A DNA stretch of 64,000 nucleotides from Lethocerus indicus (GCA_019843655.1 JACDQD010000007.1:28734816-28798815), one strand, 5' to 3'. Positions 17,925-32,900 are shown, counted from the first letter of the stretch. Notes: generated by a model not told the origin, from the sequence alone. Made by a program: numbers and translations.

Positions 17925-20900
17925 CCCTCCGGAATAGGACATTAACTGCCGCTCAGGAGTTAATTGGACTATCACTAAATATATCAAATGTTCAAAAAAT
18001 TCCGATATAGTACTTTTTTCAGAATTTTTTTTGTTTAAAAAACATTTTCAAGTGACCTCTTGGCACGATGCTATGGAGCATTTCTTGAAAAATTGTTTTA
18101 CTGTCGCAACCGTAAAATACAATAAGCGATATTGTATTTTACAATATTGTATTTTGTTTATGATTTAGTAGAAACGAATAGACAATAACGGAGGAGAAAA
18201 TAATTTTTTAATTCAATTTATTAAACTGCGTTAACGAAACTGTAATTGTATTAAAACATTAAATATATAAATTTGACGTTATATTAAAAAACAAAAACAA
18301 AAAAAAAAACAGTAGCTATTGACGACCCCGATTGAAGATTTTTTAACATTTTTTTTCTTTGACTGTTTCACAACTGTAAAATGCAACAATAGACATTGAT
18401 TTTCAAGAGGCGTCAATAATGAGTAGATAATGACGGAGGAGAAACCCCGAAAATTGTATTAGGACGATGGGTGATTCGGAAGTGAAATTCGTTATATTTT
18501 TTGATGAAAAATTCGTGGACATACACTGAACTTTAATAATCTGTACATTAAAAGTTTAACGTATATCCGGTATAGTATTATACGGTAATAATTTATTGTT
18601 TAAACCTAATTTCATTATTTCCAAGTAATCTAAGCAGTACTTAGTATCCTGTCTTTTTAACCTTATGTCAGTCTTCTGTCTATATACAGAGGCCGTGTAT
18701 ACTGTACACGTATACCTGAAAAATAGAAACCGTTTTCTCGAGGTACAATCGCGTTATGATTAATCATAAGCCCGATCGGTTCCCAAAGTAATCGCCCATT
18801 ATCAGTCTCTTATCTTAATTGTTCTTATCACGACCTGAGTTGTGAATCAATTCACAAATTGTCTTCAAGGCGTACAAACGTTATTTATTAAGTGTCGGCA
18901 ATTATTATTAGTTACTGTTACACAAATCATGTTTCGAGTTAATAAAAATTTCAGAGATATATAATCATCAACCGAACTCCGCCTGTCATGGTGTAGGCAC
19001 GGACACCAACCCCTTCCTCCGCCATCCCTGGTTAGGAGAAGAAAAATCAGGTATGTCCATATCCCGACATAGAATATTTTTGACAGAAACTTATCTGAAT
19101 TATATCGAACTTCTTCAGAATAATTTTCATAAATTAAATTATATAGCGACAGTATATAATTTTTTTTAGTTTAAAACACCTGTTTTGTGGTCTGCTAGGG
19201 GTTGGAATACCGTAGATTTCGTGTGTTTCTGTCTACTCTCTCGCCGTTTCGGTCTTTCGCTAGACCCCGGTTTCGGCCGCTCGCCATCTTCAGTAGCGCT
19301 GTGATGAGTCACTTTGGATGTTTACCGTGGACCACAACAGTAGAAGCGATGACAGTGAGAGTGCAGTGAGGATGCCCGAAAAAAACGTCCAAACCGACTC
19401 CTGAAAACCGCTACTGAAAACCGTCGAGAGGAGGCACAGAAATACACGAAATCTGCGCTATTCCAACCACTCGCAGATCACAAAACAGGTATTCTATCTA
19501 TTCTACCACAACGCACGAAATCTACGATATTTTTTTAGTTTGAAAATGGCCCGAAGAAATTTTAACCCTCTACGTGTAACTTTCAGGTCGCATTTCAATT
19601 TATCGAGATTTTACCAAATAATTATAGCTTTTTTTGAGAGATGGCGCATAAATCTTAATCCTATAACATTGTCAAGACAACCAATATCAATATCAATTTC
19701 TTTTTAATTTGCATAGATAGGTTTATAATTGCTGATTTTTTGTTCCCCCAATTTTTTTGGATTTAAAATAAAAATTCGCCCCATAGAGGGTTAAATAAGA
19801 ATTATTTAGCAACCAGTATTCCTTCGCGTTATTTTAAATCGATACAAGAGAATTTTTGCCCCACTTTATGGTATCGGAAAAGCTCAATAAAAGTCGGACC
19901 TGCGTATTCGTTAACTATAAATGAAATGTGGAGCTTGGAATTTCAAAAAATCTATTATTTCTTACTCGGAACAAACATCTCGGATTTGATAATTAACCCC
20001 TTGGCCAATATCACGATATCTACCGATTGTGTGAGCTATAGTAAACAAGAAAGTCGGTCACGCGCCGTCTACCGAACTGGTGCAAAATGTATACTTTTCA
20101 TGACATATACGTTTCAGTACAATGAAAGGAATTGTGAAACAATAAACAATGTTTAGGTAGAAATAGTAATTTTAAGACGTCTCGGGTTGTAAATTTTTTA
20201 GCACGAGTCAGACTCGTGGTTGTAGGCCGAAAAGGGTTAAAACTTTCAATTCTTGAATTGTAGTGACAATTATCCCCCGTATCTTCCGCCCTTCAGATTC
20301 GGGCAAAGCGGTAAGCAGCCGCAGCAGCAGTCAGACCATGCTGAGGGCGGCATCCGAGGAGCACAACGTAGTCGTGAACAACCAGCACGGCCACCCGGTC
20401 GGCACTATGGTGCTGCACAGGTGCAGCGTCAAGCGACGGACGCCAATAGCGGCGCAGACATCGCGCGCGTCTGAATGTTCCAGCGCGATAACGACGGACC
20501 GACAAGTCAGTACTAGTAGCACGATTGACGAGGAGATATCCACTTTGGCCGGCGAGGAACGCGAAGAAAATTTAGATTTGTGCATATTTTGCTGTTGTAG
20601 ATTTTGAACAGAACGACCGAACAGGAGCGCGATCTGTGCAAGTCCGAGAGGGCGACAGCTGACGGATAGTGTCGAAACAAAATAAAAAAATACGGGGACA
20701 AAATCTAATAGGTACGAGGAGTGCGGATAAACTTGGTACAAAGTGATCGTAAAGTTACAATTAAAAAAATTTAGATTTAAGAGAAACGGTAGAAAATAAA
20801 TCTATATAATCGAAACAGTTTGTAAATGTTCATAAATAAAGTTATACCTTTATGTTTGCTCGCTTTATTTCAAGAAATCGTTTTAATTATACCTTAAATA

Positions 20901-23900
20901 CCGATTATAAGCTACATTGTGGAAACCTCGAAACCGCCTCAACAGAGTAGATTTAAATCGCGAAATTGGACTGCTTGACCTCCACTAAAAAGGACTTATA
21001 CAGGTACATATACAAATTGACAATATACAAAGCTGCTCCAACATGACATTCCAACACTGCTCGAATCCAGAGATTCCAATCGAAAGTCCTCCGAACCGTG
21101 GTATTTTTTTTCATTGTGAGAACTACGCCAGAACTTAAATCAATTGCACCTACGTTACATGTAAGATTGACGTTGTGCAATAACAAAGAATAAATTTGTC
21201 CCTATTAACCTATACGATTGAATAGACGATGAGTACCTGAATGCAGACTTGCTGATAGCCGCTGGGCACTTCTTCGGGGTCGCTTTCGTCAGCGTCATAC
21301 GCGTTGTTGGACGGGCTTCGAGCTCTCGCGTGCTCCTCGCGGTTCTTCCTGCCGCCACTGCCACCGCCGCCGCTCTTCTTCCTCCCACCTCGACTCATAT
21401 CCCGCATTTTCCTCATGTTCTTCCTTTCATCTATACAGCGAGGGACAATTATTCGATATAAGCCGGGTTCGTTTGAGAGAGGAATACACGAAATCTACTG
21501 TTTAGCCTTAGTCGATAGATAAAAAGAGTTATTACTAGTGATATCGGGGACGTACTTGCGTCGGCGCAGGCTTCAACGAAAACGCGAAGGCAGTGGACGC
21601 AGTTCTCGAAGTTGTACGGCGTAATGTGGGCCACGTCCCTGACGAGGAACGCCAGACTCTCGCAGCACTTGACCATCGCGTACGGGTTGTGCGAGGAGAG
21701 TTCGCGTTCGCCCAACAGGAGGTCGGGAGGCGGTACCCTGCCGCCCAGAGTCACCGGCTGGATCTCGCCCTCGCGACCCACCTGCAAGAACTGAGTCAAT
21801 ATCGCAGTGTACAAGAATTAACCGGCAGAACCCATCGCAAACTCGATACAACCTCACCCAAACAGTAGATCGATTAATTTAATATACCTGTTTCGTGGTC
21901 TGCGAGGGGTTGGAATACTGTAGGTTCGTGATGTTTCTGTCTCCTCTCGCCGGTTTGGTCTTTCGCTAGACCGGGGTTTCGGCCGCTCGCCATCTTCAGT
22001 AGCGCTGTGTTAGTCACTGTTAGCACTTTGGATGTTTTTGGGCATGTACTGTACAGTGACAGTGGGCAGTGAGGATGCCCAAAAACATCCAAAGTGACTA
22101 ACAGTGACTCACACAGTGCTACTGAAGATGGCGAGTGGCCGAAACCCCGGTCTAGCGAAAGACCAAACCGGCGAGAGGAGACAGAAACATCACGAACCTA
22201 CAGTATGATCGATTATTCAGTGACGTCATATATATCGATACATCGGACCCTCACTTCTATCAAACGATAGATTGTCGAAATTCTGTAAGAAAATCCGAGT
22301 AGACATCCGTACGAAACTAGAAAATAACACACTTGGCATTGCCATACAACGCGATGAGAAATCCACAAATAGGATTTCTTCATTAAAATTCCATCGATTT
22401 TAGTCTAAATAGAGCACTCAGTTCAAAAACAGTCCAAGCGGCCAAGAGATGGTCTATTAATAAGTAATCCTTTTTATAAGTAACCTTTTATGGTGCACAG
22501 TTTTATTAATGACATTGCTGGAAAAGCTTCTTAGCTACCTATTAGATGTTCACAATATTTTAAACCAATTTCTTCAAGACAGAATTTCTTCTCAAGACAG
22601 AGGTTCTTCTTGGGCAGAATTTCTGCCTAAAAAAAGCATTTTTAGTCCGATTTCTCGTCTAAAAACCGCATTTTTGGCGCTTATTTTGCATTTTAAAACC
22701 GTATTTTATTCTAATTTTGAGCTTAAAAAACGCATTTTTGGGCCTATTTACGGGCTAAAAACAGCATTTTGGGGCCGATTTTGTGTCTAAAAACCCCATT
22801 TTTGGGCTTAAAAACTGCATTTTTGAGCTTATTTTGCATATAAGAAAAAATCTTCGTATATTATGGAATATACTGAGTAGTGAAAAAGACAGACCAATAT
22901 CCATCCGGTGGGCGTGTTCAGAGGAACGTCGGGACTCGAAGTCGGCGACAATGGTTGACTTCCGACTTTGCTAAGTTCGGAATCCGAAGTGTAGCCCCTT
23001 TCATTGCCGAGTCCGCTATCGGCCATCACTTCGCCCTCCGATCTCGCTCCTGCACAAATACAGAGATCAAAATACAAAAAAATTTTCAAATGACTAAGTA
23101 ATTTATCGGAATATCAAGCGCGCTTGTAACCCGAGTTAATTCGTTGATAACGCAAAATATATGCAATTTCCTTTATACTGAGATAATTTTTACTTCGAGT
23201 ACAGTATCGATATCGTTCAACCCGTCACGGGATGTATAATTATCGGACATAACTCTGTATAAATGTAAATAATTTGTGGGTTTTTCCGAATCACAACTGA
23301 ATATTTTAGATCAAGTTACCGGTGATAGATGGCTCTACCGGAACTATACGAACCTTGTTTAGTTTTGCACGTAAATGTCGGTATTTCATTTCACAGACCA
23401 TTATTGAGATATCATTCGATTACAATTTTTGTATTGTCTAAAGTTTTAAATAAATACGAAATTGGGAAAATACCGGATTCGTTGACATGCGCCGGTTTAC
23501 CGACGACTCTGGGAGGCGGTGCTCCGGCGCCGACGCATTCCAGCAGCGTGAAGATTATCGCCCAATCGGTGGCCGAGTGTATGTTGGCGGCACTGGTTTT
23601 CAAAAGTTCGTACATTCCGGACGAAACCTGACGGGCGACCCTCGACAACGTTGTTCCCTTCAGAAGCAACAACATCCTCAACGACTGCAGTACTTGAAAT
23701 AGATAAAAAGATGTAGAAACATGGATTTCCGTACAGGTGATAATCTGTGCTTTATTAGGGTACAAAGCATCTATTCTAGAGGAAATTTCGTCGATCACTC
23801 TTACTTATATCCCAACTTACTAATGTCCACATCCGTTCACCATTATCCACTTATGACCATACTTAATGTATATAATATTTCCCAGTATCGGCTGCTCACC

Positions 23901-26900
23901 ATCTTCAGTAGCGGTGATAGCCACTTTTGGCACTTTGGATATTTTTTGGGCATCCTCACTGCACAGTAGGGATTATCAGGGTGAATATATTGTCACTATA
24001 TGGTGAATATATGGTCTGTTAATAAGTAATCCTTTTTATAAGTAACCTTTTACGGTGCACAGTTTTACTCCTGACATTGCTAGAAAATCTTCTCAGCTAC
24101 CTATCAGATGTTGAAAATATTTTAAACCAATTTCTTCAAGACGACGAAGATTTTTGGTCCGATTTTGCGTCTAAAAACCGCATTTCTGCACTTATTTTGC
24201 ATTTTAATGTAATCATCAATATACCCTCAGAGCACAATGTACCCTCAGAATCAATGTACCCCACTGCAAATAGGGATTATCAGGGTGAATATATTGTCAC
24301 TTTGGGAATTTATCTTTTCATTTATTATAAATACAACTTTCTCCTCTTTTCTTAGACAACATTATAAATGAAAAGATAAATTCCTAAAGTTTTATATTCG
24401 CTTTATATACGCTATATTCGCCCATACGACACATGACAGACAACCACCACAGTACAAGTGACAGTGCAGTGAGGGTGGCCAAGAAACGTCCAAAGTTCCA
24501 AAAGTGACTGACACCGCTACTGAAGATGGCGAGCGGAAACACATTCAACGGCATTCCAACCACTCACAGACCACAAGAGAGGTATTTCAAATTATTATTT
24601 AAATTACACCCACCACCGGACTCATTTCTTCGCGGCGCATCAACCTTATGGCCAGTCTGAGGAGGCCGACAACCGATCTTTCAACAAGAAAGTGATGGTC
24701 ACACGCGGCGGCTCCCATCAACAATGTGTATATATGCTCCCTCACGTTGGACCACATGGTGCCTACGCGGTCCCTAAAATGGAAGTCAAACAACGATATA
24801 CATATTATATATATATATATATATACTACTGTAAACTGTTGTCCCTCGTAGTATAGAATAACTGTAATCTTCACCTGTTTTGAATTACAACTTTGAGAAG
24901 TAATTCGAGGAAGAAAACGGCCGTGTCCTCGCTGTACGATGATCCGAGGGAGACGTGGCCCTCGGGCCCGTAAGAAGCCCTAACCAACGCCTAAAACGGA
25001 AATAAAGCGAACTATTATTATAACAACGATGATAACGTATATTATTATCGACAAATTACAGAATATACTGTATTTTGGCATGCAATAAATTTTATGAGGT
25101 TTTATGTATTTCCGATGTACGGAAAGAATATGCCTTTCAGATCACTTGTTTAATGATAAGTTTCATCGGGTTTGTAGGAATAATTATGTCCCTTCCTGTA
25201 CTGTAAAAAGGAGTGTTCGTTCCGGTAGTTATTTTGAGAAAAGCAAAGGTTTCAATATATCAATGTTAGATGGAACTGTATTCTGTGATTTTACCGTATT
25301 ACTACCACAAGCGGTGGATCAAATATTTAACTTCGAATTATAAATTTTAACGGACAACCCTGTGCCACTGTACAACGGAAGAATTACCTTTACGAAATGT
25401 TGTAGGGAGTCGAGACGCAGAAACTTTGATTCCGTAATCAACTGTTCCAGGTGGCATTCCCTAATGAAATTGTGCGCATTCCTCATGGCCTCTTGGTCTT
25501 CGGGAGACGGACCCTTCTGCGTGTTGGTCTCTGTCAATTATGGGAAAGAATTGAGTGTATATAAAAACAAAACCGTTATTTACCTTTTTTTATTAATTGA
25601 TTCGCAATAATACGCTGGACATACCTGCGGCCAATGCGATGTACGAATACAGCGAACTGAGGAGACCAGTTTCGATTTTCGGATTCAGCTGTATCTGCTC
25701 TCGCACCAACGTTATCTTCCCGCTTATCTCGATAAAATCATCGGCCTTTTGCACAGAAAATAAATTTACCCTCGGTTAGAATTTACGGCCATTTCGAAAG
25801 AGAAAACTTTATCGGGTCAGAAACTCAACAGAATGCATACACAAGAAAAGAGTTCCGAAATGTCGGAAAGTGGATAACACCGAAGAGGGGCCCAGAAATA
25901 GAGGAAAAAAACCTTTGCAATGGAGCCCACTCAAGTGGCGGTGTACATCTTACAGTTTCTCTTGTTTGAAAATATTTCTTTTTAAACTAACATAACTTGA
26001 AATAAATGATTACATTTATCGGGGGAATTTAATAAAAATAAACTTGCCAATTTTAATAATCGATTTGGTACGTAACGAATTTCATAGTACAAAGAATTCT
26101 TCAATATAAAAGACATCAAGAATGACCATTACTCTTATAAAAACATAAAATCCACCCTTCCTTTAACTAAATTTTCATCCGGTCTACACTTAGAGGGCTC
26201 TTACCTCGACGAGTACTTTCGGTAAGAGTTTACACCGGTACAGTTGCAATATGCACTCGAGTATGTTCCTCCAGCTGTCTCGGATAATGTCGCCGTGGCG
26301 GTGGGCGAGGTTGAAAACGGTTTTGGCGGCCAGCCTCGCTTTGATGTTAGAGCCGAAAGCTATCGTCAGGTTTTCAGGCGACTGGACGGAAACAAAAGTG
26401 AAATTGAGAGTGCATCGTTGCACGAGACAATAATCTATATTTCACGTAGTTCAACATACCTGTTTTGTGGTCTGCGAGGGGTTGGAATACCGTAGATTTC
26501 GTGTGTTTCTGTCTCTCCTCTCTCGCTGGTCTGGTCTTTCGCTAGACCGGTTTCGGCCGGTCGCCATCTTCAGTAGCGGTTTTAGTCACTATTGGCACTT
26601 TGGATGTTTTTCGGACATCCTCACTGCACTGTCACTGTCACTGTCTTATATTGTGTTTTTTCGGGGGGTGTTGTTTGTCTTATTTGAGACCAAACCAGCG
26701 AGAGGAGACAGAAACACAAATCTACGGTATTTTTCATGTAATTTTCACGTCTCCTCTCGCCGGTTTGGTCTATTGCCAGACCAGCTTCGGCGGCAGACCA
26801 TCTTCAGTAGCGGTATGAATCACTTTGGTGCATGTACACGTACTGTCACTTACTTCACTTGCACTGTGGGGGGTTGTCTGTCTCTCTCCTTTGTCATATA

Positions 26901-29900
26901 CCTATATGTTCTGTCCTTGTTTTGGGAATGTCATCGTTGTTTTTTGGATTGAGAGGGATTTTGTCATTCCAGGAATACGTCTCTTCACCTTTCTTACCTA
27001 GGTGTATTATTAGTGATTCACACTGTTACTGAAGACGGTGAACCGATGAGAGGAGAGGAGAATAATGCGAAAACGACAGTATTCCAAAATCTCACAAACC
27101 ACAAGACAGCTATTATAATTTAAGTATATATAATTTATTTCAAATAAATTCTAACAATTACTTACTTCGGGCGAATTGATGAGTGTGGTGAACTTGCAAA
27201 GCGATACGATCAGGTTGTCGAAATCGCTGCTCATACCATAATGGGCGGAAATCATGGCGCATTTTCTATGAATCGGTAACATAAAAAACAAAATCAGTTA
27301 TAATTTATGAGTTCGACGGTTAATTAATTTATAAACATGCCAAAGCGGATTTGAACCTCTGGGTTACCGGGCTAAATTATGAACGTCATACCCGAATCCT
27401 GTTATCGCCTTCTTGTAATTGCAGGATTTTTAGTCGGACGGAAAACTGTGAGCCACAGTTTCATCGATCACCGCCCTTACTTATACCCTATCTTATATTA
27501 ACGCCGATGATACCGTGAGAGGATTATCTCGACTTATAATTAATTTTCCAAACATCCGAGGGCATGCACCAGCGTATTCGAACCGCTGACGTCTGTGTTC
27601 TCGAGGCCGCTATTGGCTAAACGATGAACAGTGTACCTGAATCCCGAAATCGCCTTCTTGTAAATAGCCGGGTCGTTTGTCTTGTCGAATAGGAAACTGA
27701 GAGCGGCCACAGTCGGGCCCCAAATAAGCGAGAAGAGGTCGTGGTCGAGGAGTCCGCTGGGCGCGTGAATGTAGACGCCGTCCCTGCTAGCGCCGCGCCT
27801 CAACAGCACCTTCCACAGATAATTCTCCCTCACTATTCCCGTCTGTTCGGCAGGCATCACTATTTCGTCGCTCCTATATTGAAAAGTAATTCGTTTAGAA
27901 CACCCGTTTCGGTCTTTCGCTAGATCGGTTTCGGCCGCTCGCCGTCTTCAGTAGCGGCGTCAGTCGCTTTTGGCACTTTGGATGTTTTCTCTGGGTCACT
28001 TCTGCTGTTTAGCGTGTGCGCCTTTGATTAGCGGCCGCGCTAATCCTAGCCTCAACCACCCAATCCAACAAAAGACTTGAGCGGACTAACAAAATCCACC
28101 ACCCCCCCCTCTCGACACAAAGAAGACAAATATCCCCGAAAACACATCAACAAGACACGTATATATACGCACGACAAACGGACAACCACCACAGTACAAG
28201 TGACGGTGAAAATGCAGTGAGGATGCTAAAAAAACATCCAAAGTACCAAAAGTGACTAACACCGCTACTGAATATGATGAAACCGGTCTAGCAAACGACC
28301 GAACCGGCGAGAGACGAGACAGAAACGCATGAAATCTATGGTATTCCAACCCCTCGCAGAGCACAGGTATATTAAAAATTAGTGAATTTCAAATATCAGA
28401 ATAAATGCGTTAAATATTGCTTTGAAACGGGTGCAACGATGTTTCGTTTTTGTGGGGATTAACACTGCTGGTGAAGATGGCAAGCGGCCGAAACCGGTCT
28501 AGCAAAGGACCAAACCAGCGAGAGGAGACAAAAACACACAAAATCTACGAAACATAATTCGTAATTAAAGAAAGAAAAAAACCTGGATCGATTATGAATA
28601 TAATTAGTATAAATATTTGGAGACTGGTCGGTACTGACTTGATCGAAGTATAGACATCATCAAGCATATCCTGGTCGAAGTCCAGTCCGCCGTTGACGTT
28701 TTTCAAATTCCGTTTGAAATGTTCCGGCTTCATCGGATTATTCTGTTTCTTGACGTTGTGGTTGTGCTGATCGACGTTGAGCATGATCACGGCGTACGCC
28801 AGGGTGAAAGCGGCGTCAGAATTGGCGAACGGTTCGCCGTTGCATTTCTGTAAAATTCGATCGGAGTAAATACGCAAAATATTCTCGAAGCGGAGCATAT
28901 ACGCGCGGCAATACGTTACGTATTACAAGGAAAACGAACTTACATGCCAGTGATCGGCAAAGTGTTCCATGACGAGCGAAATTAAAGGCGACTCTCCTGG
29001 CAGTCGGAATGATTCCAAATATAAGCGCAACGCTTCGTCGATTCTCATATCGGCGAAATCGAATGATCTGAAAAGACAAAAACCAACACCATGTACACGA
29101 GTTACGATACTGTGAGCGTGTGTGCAGGATTAATTTTTAGTAGTTTAGAATACCTGGTTTGTGGTCTGCGTGGGGTTGGAATACCATACATTTCGTGTGT
29201 TTCTGTCTCCTCTCGCACACTTTGGATGTTTTTCGGTACAAGTGACAGTGAGAGTGCAGTGAGGATGCTCAAAAAGTATCACTTATAGTGCAGACGGCGA
29301 GCAGCTGAAACTGGTCTAGCAAAACCAGCGAGAGGAGACAGAAACACACGAAATCTACGGTATTAAAACCCCTCGCAGACGACAAAACAGATATTATAAC
29401 CTATTAAAGTTATAATGAATGCAGTAAAAATTCCGGAACAGCCCCACAATTGAGGCTGTTCCAGCGATAACAATAAGGATAATGTCGTTTTGAGAAAATG
29501 CTACGAGGACAGTTTTCCTTCTACAGAAAACCGCTAACTCCGTAACCGCAAACGCTGCACGGTTGTTTTTCGCTAATTTGGATAATTTTTCGAAACACGT
29601 TCATTACCGGTCCGTTACTCACTTGACGAAACATTCGAGGACCGGCAGGTTGGACCTGTTGCTGATGAACTCCCCGATCATTTTCTTCTCCAGGTGCGGG
29701 TTCTCCCTGAGGAACGTGGCCACTTCTTGCGGGTCCATCGGCGACGACAGAAGGTGGTGCTCCTGCAGGAACTGAATTCCCTTCTTCGGCTTGGTGTTGA
29801 ACTGTTCCGTACCGGTTGCCAATAACTGGGGCGATAACAAACGACAAGGTTACATTTGGTATAAACAATTTAAATGAGAAAATACTTCGCAATCATTTAT

Positions 29901-32900
29901 CTCGGTTCTAATGCATCCATTTTCCCTATTCATACGCTAGCATAATTGAATTACTTCAGGATTGAAAATTAACAACGGTGGTGCTACCTTCTTTTTGCGT
30001 TTTATAGCCATCAGCTGTTCGTGACTGGGAATATTTATTGAAATCTTTTGGCGCGTGCCGCGTCTCAACAGGTAGTTTTTGGTCGGGATCTAAAATTTGA
30101 TCGTTCGAATCTTCGGTTGCTTTAATGTCTGTGAAAAATAAAAGAAATCATATCAGAAAGAATAGAACGATGTACTGTTTCGTTCGATTATTAGAGTGCA
30201 ATCTAACCCACTCACAACCTAGGGCGACTGCAAACATACAGAGTCCGATTTGTTACATTTCTTGCGAGAATAAACTCACGATGCTAATAATTATAATATA
30301 TTTAATATAATACACATAAAAAGTGTGTTCTATCATATATTAGGTGGTGTTACGTGTATTCATAGTTATATTTTAGTGGGCAAAGTTCATCGCTGCGAAT
30401 CATAATACCATTTAAACAATCTGCCGTCACTTATCATTGCATATAGTTTAGGGTAAGAAGGTTAGAAATTTTACGTGGAATTAAAGAATACTGGCCTCCA
30501 GAAGTCAAATACAAACCAACGTTAATATTGCTATTAGTTTGTAACGTAACACCACCAAATATGGCCCCCCGTTAAAGGGAAAGCACCGATATGATATACG
30601 AACATTTATATAGTTTATATAAAATGTTTACAACGATTCATATATCTTATCGAATAATAGATTTTTGCTTGTTCCACGATACCTGGAATGGCGTGTTGTC
30701 TTTCGTTCAGAATTCGATTGTGGCAATGGCTTTCGATGGAATCGATAACTGTTAATAGGGCGTCCAAGGACAACAAATGGATATTGTATACACCGGCTAC
30801 AGGATAGGCATTCTGAACAACAGGAGAACAAACAAAAACAATTAATATTATGTAAAAACACAACAACACTGTACATGCATTTGTATAAAAACATTGTTAT
30901 CGGTAAGCTATTGCAATAATATAATCAGATTGTTAATTTTTACCATACAATTTTGTATAATGAAAATTATTATTAAAAACGCAGTGATACATTTACATAT
31001 TTACATAAGTACATTATTAAGTACTCAATATAATATGTTGTTGTTTTCAAAATTATTTTTAAATTTGTGATTTTATGTCTGTTGTTAACTTATTAACTAT
31101 ATTGAATGTAAGTCTTTGTTAAAGTACTGCTGATTATATATAAAATATAAGTGTATAATAACTTGTTGTTAGTGACTTGAGGATATGAATTAGGTAATGT
31201 GAAAATCAATCTCAAAACGAGAGTTTCAAAAAAATACTATACCTGTTTGTGTGTTTCTGTCTCCTCTCACTGGTTTCGTCTTTTGCAAAAGAACAAACCG
31301 GCGAGAAGTGACGGAAACACGGAATTTACGGTATTCCAAACCCTCTCCAAAACAGATATTCTCTTGTACAGAATTTTAAGTTCCAAAAAAACTACTGACA
31401 CTGCTGGAAAATTTACAACAGGATATCGTACAAAAAAATATCGAATAAATGTTTTTTTTTTTTTACCTTCGAAAGGAGATTTGTTAGTTCTTCGTACAAA
31501 TTGGGACAGTAAAGATCACAATCGAAATTCAAATAAAGTTCCGTCACAAGCCCGGGAATACGCCACAGTTGAACTACGCATTCTGTAATCGAAAAAATAA
31601 CAAAAATTTATAAGATGATTCCTGATATAGAGAAAATATTGATTATAAAACAAATAAATAAATAAAAAAGTAATATAATAAAAAATAAATGAATTATAAA
31701 ACAATTGAAAACAACGAACCTAAAGCGATTTCCTTCTGATCGTGCGAAATTCTCGAAGAATCGGAAACTATAATTTCGGTGAGTCGCGACAAAAAGCGCT
31801 CGAACTGAAATTTGAGATGAGTTCTGAGCGATTCGAACAACAGGAACGAAACTTGCAAGTCGGCGGCGAAGATTGACAACCTTTCCGTGCTCAGTAACTG
31901 AAAAACGAAAAAAACAAAAGTTTATTTTACAAAAAGATGAAAATGCTAATAACGTTATACGGTAAATAGAGAACACCCCATCTTTAGTTGTGGTGTTAGT
32001 CAGCTACTTAGCTACTGAATATGGTAAGCAGCCGAACTGGTCTAGCAAAAGACCAAACCGGCGAGAGGAGACAGAAACACAAGAAATCTACTGTATTCCA
32101 ACCCTTCGCAGACCAAAGAACATGTCTCTTCCAAACTAATACCGGTTGGTTCCCAGTAATACTTCAACAAATAAGGAAGACGATTAACAACACCCCACCT
32201 TCAGGTATATAGAGGACCCCGAGTTGATCTACCCTAGAGTCGGACCCGATGAGAGAACCAGTAAGAGTCCCTGAGAGGGACCTAATGAGAAAGGGCAAAA
32301 ACTTTTTGCACTTCTCATAGTATTAACCCTTTGCCCTCGAGGCGCTTTTCCGTAGGGTGAACCGGCAACTCGTACTGTAACTGTTACATCGTACCACGAT
32401 CGCCATATATAGGACGGGATGATAAGGTCTTCCCTTCTACTTTCCCCTTGCAGCGTTATTGTTAGTTTCCCGCACTATCTCAATAACTAATTCCTCGGTG
32501 AAAAATAATTTGAAAAATCTATCGGTTCTTTTATGTGGAAATACGCGCGGTCCTACTTGTCTTTCAACGGATATAAACGGTATTCTTCTGGGGATTTCTT
32601 CAGATCCCGTGCACACTGTCCATTCTGAAGGTTCAGTCTCTTCTGTACAGTCACTTTGGCTTCCGGATTCACTATCGATTATTCGGATTATTCGTCTTCT
32701 TACTCCTCTAACGTCATCGTCATCTTCATCACTTCCGTCTTCATTCTTACGGGCGAGCCGTCTACGTAGTGATGTAATTTTGTTTGTTACTACCGAAAAA
32801 TCGAACTCATCTTCGCTAGAAGTAATTTCTTTGTCGTATTCCATACTTATTGGGCTCGGTAACTTTGAAAGAAATAATGCGATCGACAAGAAGGTCGAGT

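Larger units (their letters stand above)
27637..30089 (-). other. GBF1: Sec7 catalytic-domain exons of GBF1 (exons 14-18)
   Basis: Exon 15 carries [20 protein letters not shown], the Sec7 entry seen in GBF1 proteins. Exon 16 carries the glutamate-finger motif FRLPGESP, whose Glu is the catalytic residue of Arf GEFs. Exon 17 carries [15 protein letters not shown], the second conserved Sec7 motif; its Met corresponds to the position where substitution makes human GBF1 brefeldin-A resistant, so the protein looks brefeldin-sensitive (inference). Exon 18 opens with [13 protein letters not shown], the linker to HDS1. No inactivating change is seen, so GEF activity should be intact. The 102 nt exon 14 is the least certain; see the finding on the exon 13/14 junction. 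Confidence 0.9.

Noticed and set aside
21877..22206. Classification of the fold-back family as Mutator-type MITEs on the basis of 9-11 bp target duplications and long inverted arms
   Set aside because: Coding relics in three copies match Penelope-like proteins, target duplication length varies, and the single-sided tail fits Penelope-like elements better.
27345..27380. tRNA-like B box (GGTTCAAATCC on the minus strand), with similar words at 7.6, 9.8, 27.6, 35.5 and 40.2 kb
   Set aside because: No A box at the right distance and no cloverleaf; at 27.35 kb the word lies inside the relic of GBF1 exon 18 and its intron. A SINE origin cannot be supported.
32437..32844. Acidic minus-strand frame as an independent host gene
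   Set aside because: It lies within TTAA-flanked inverted ends, recurs in decayed form at 38.8 kb and ends in a piggyBac N-terminal signature.
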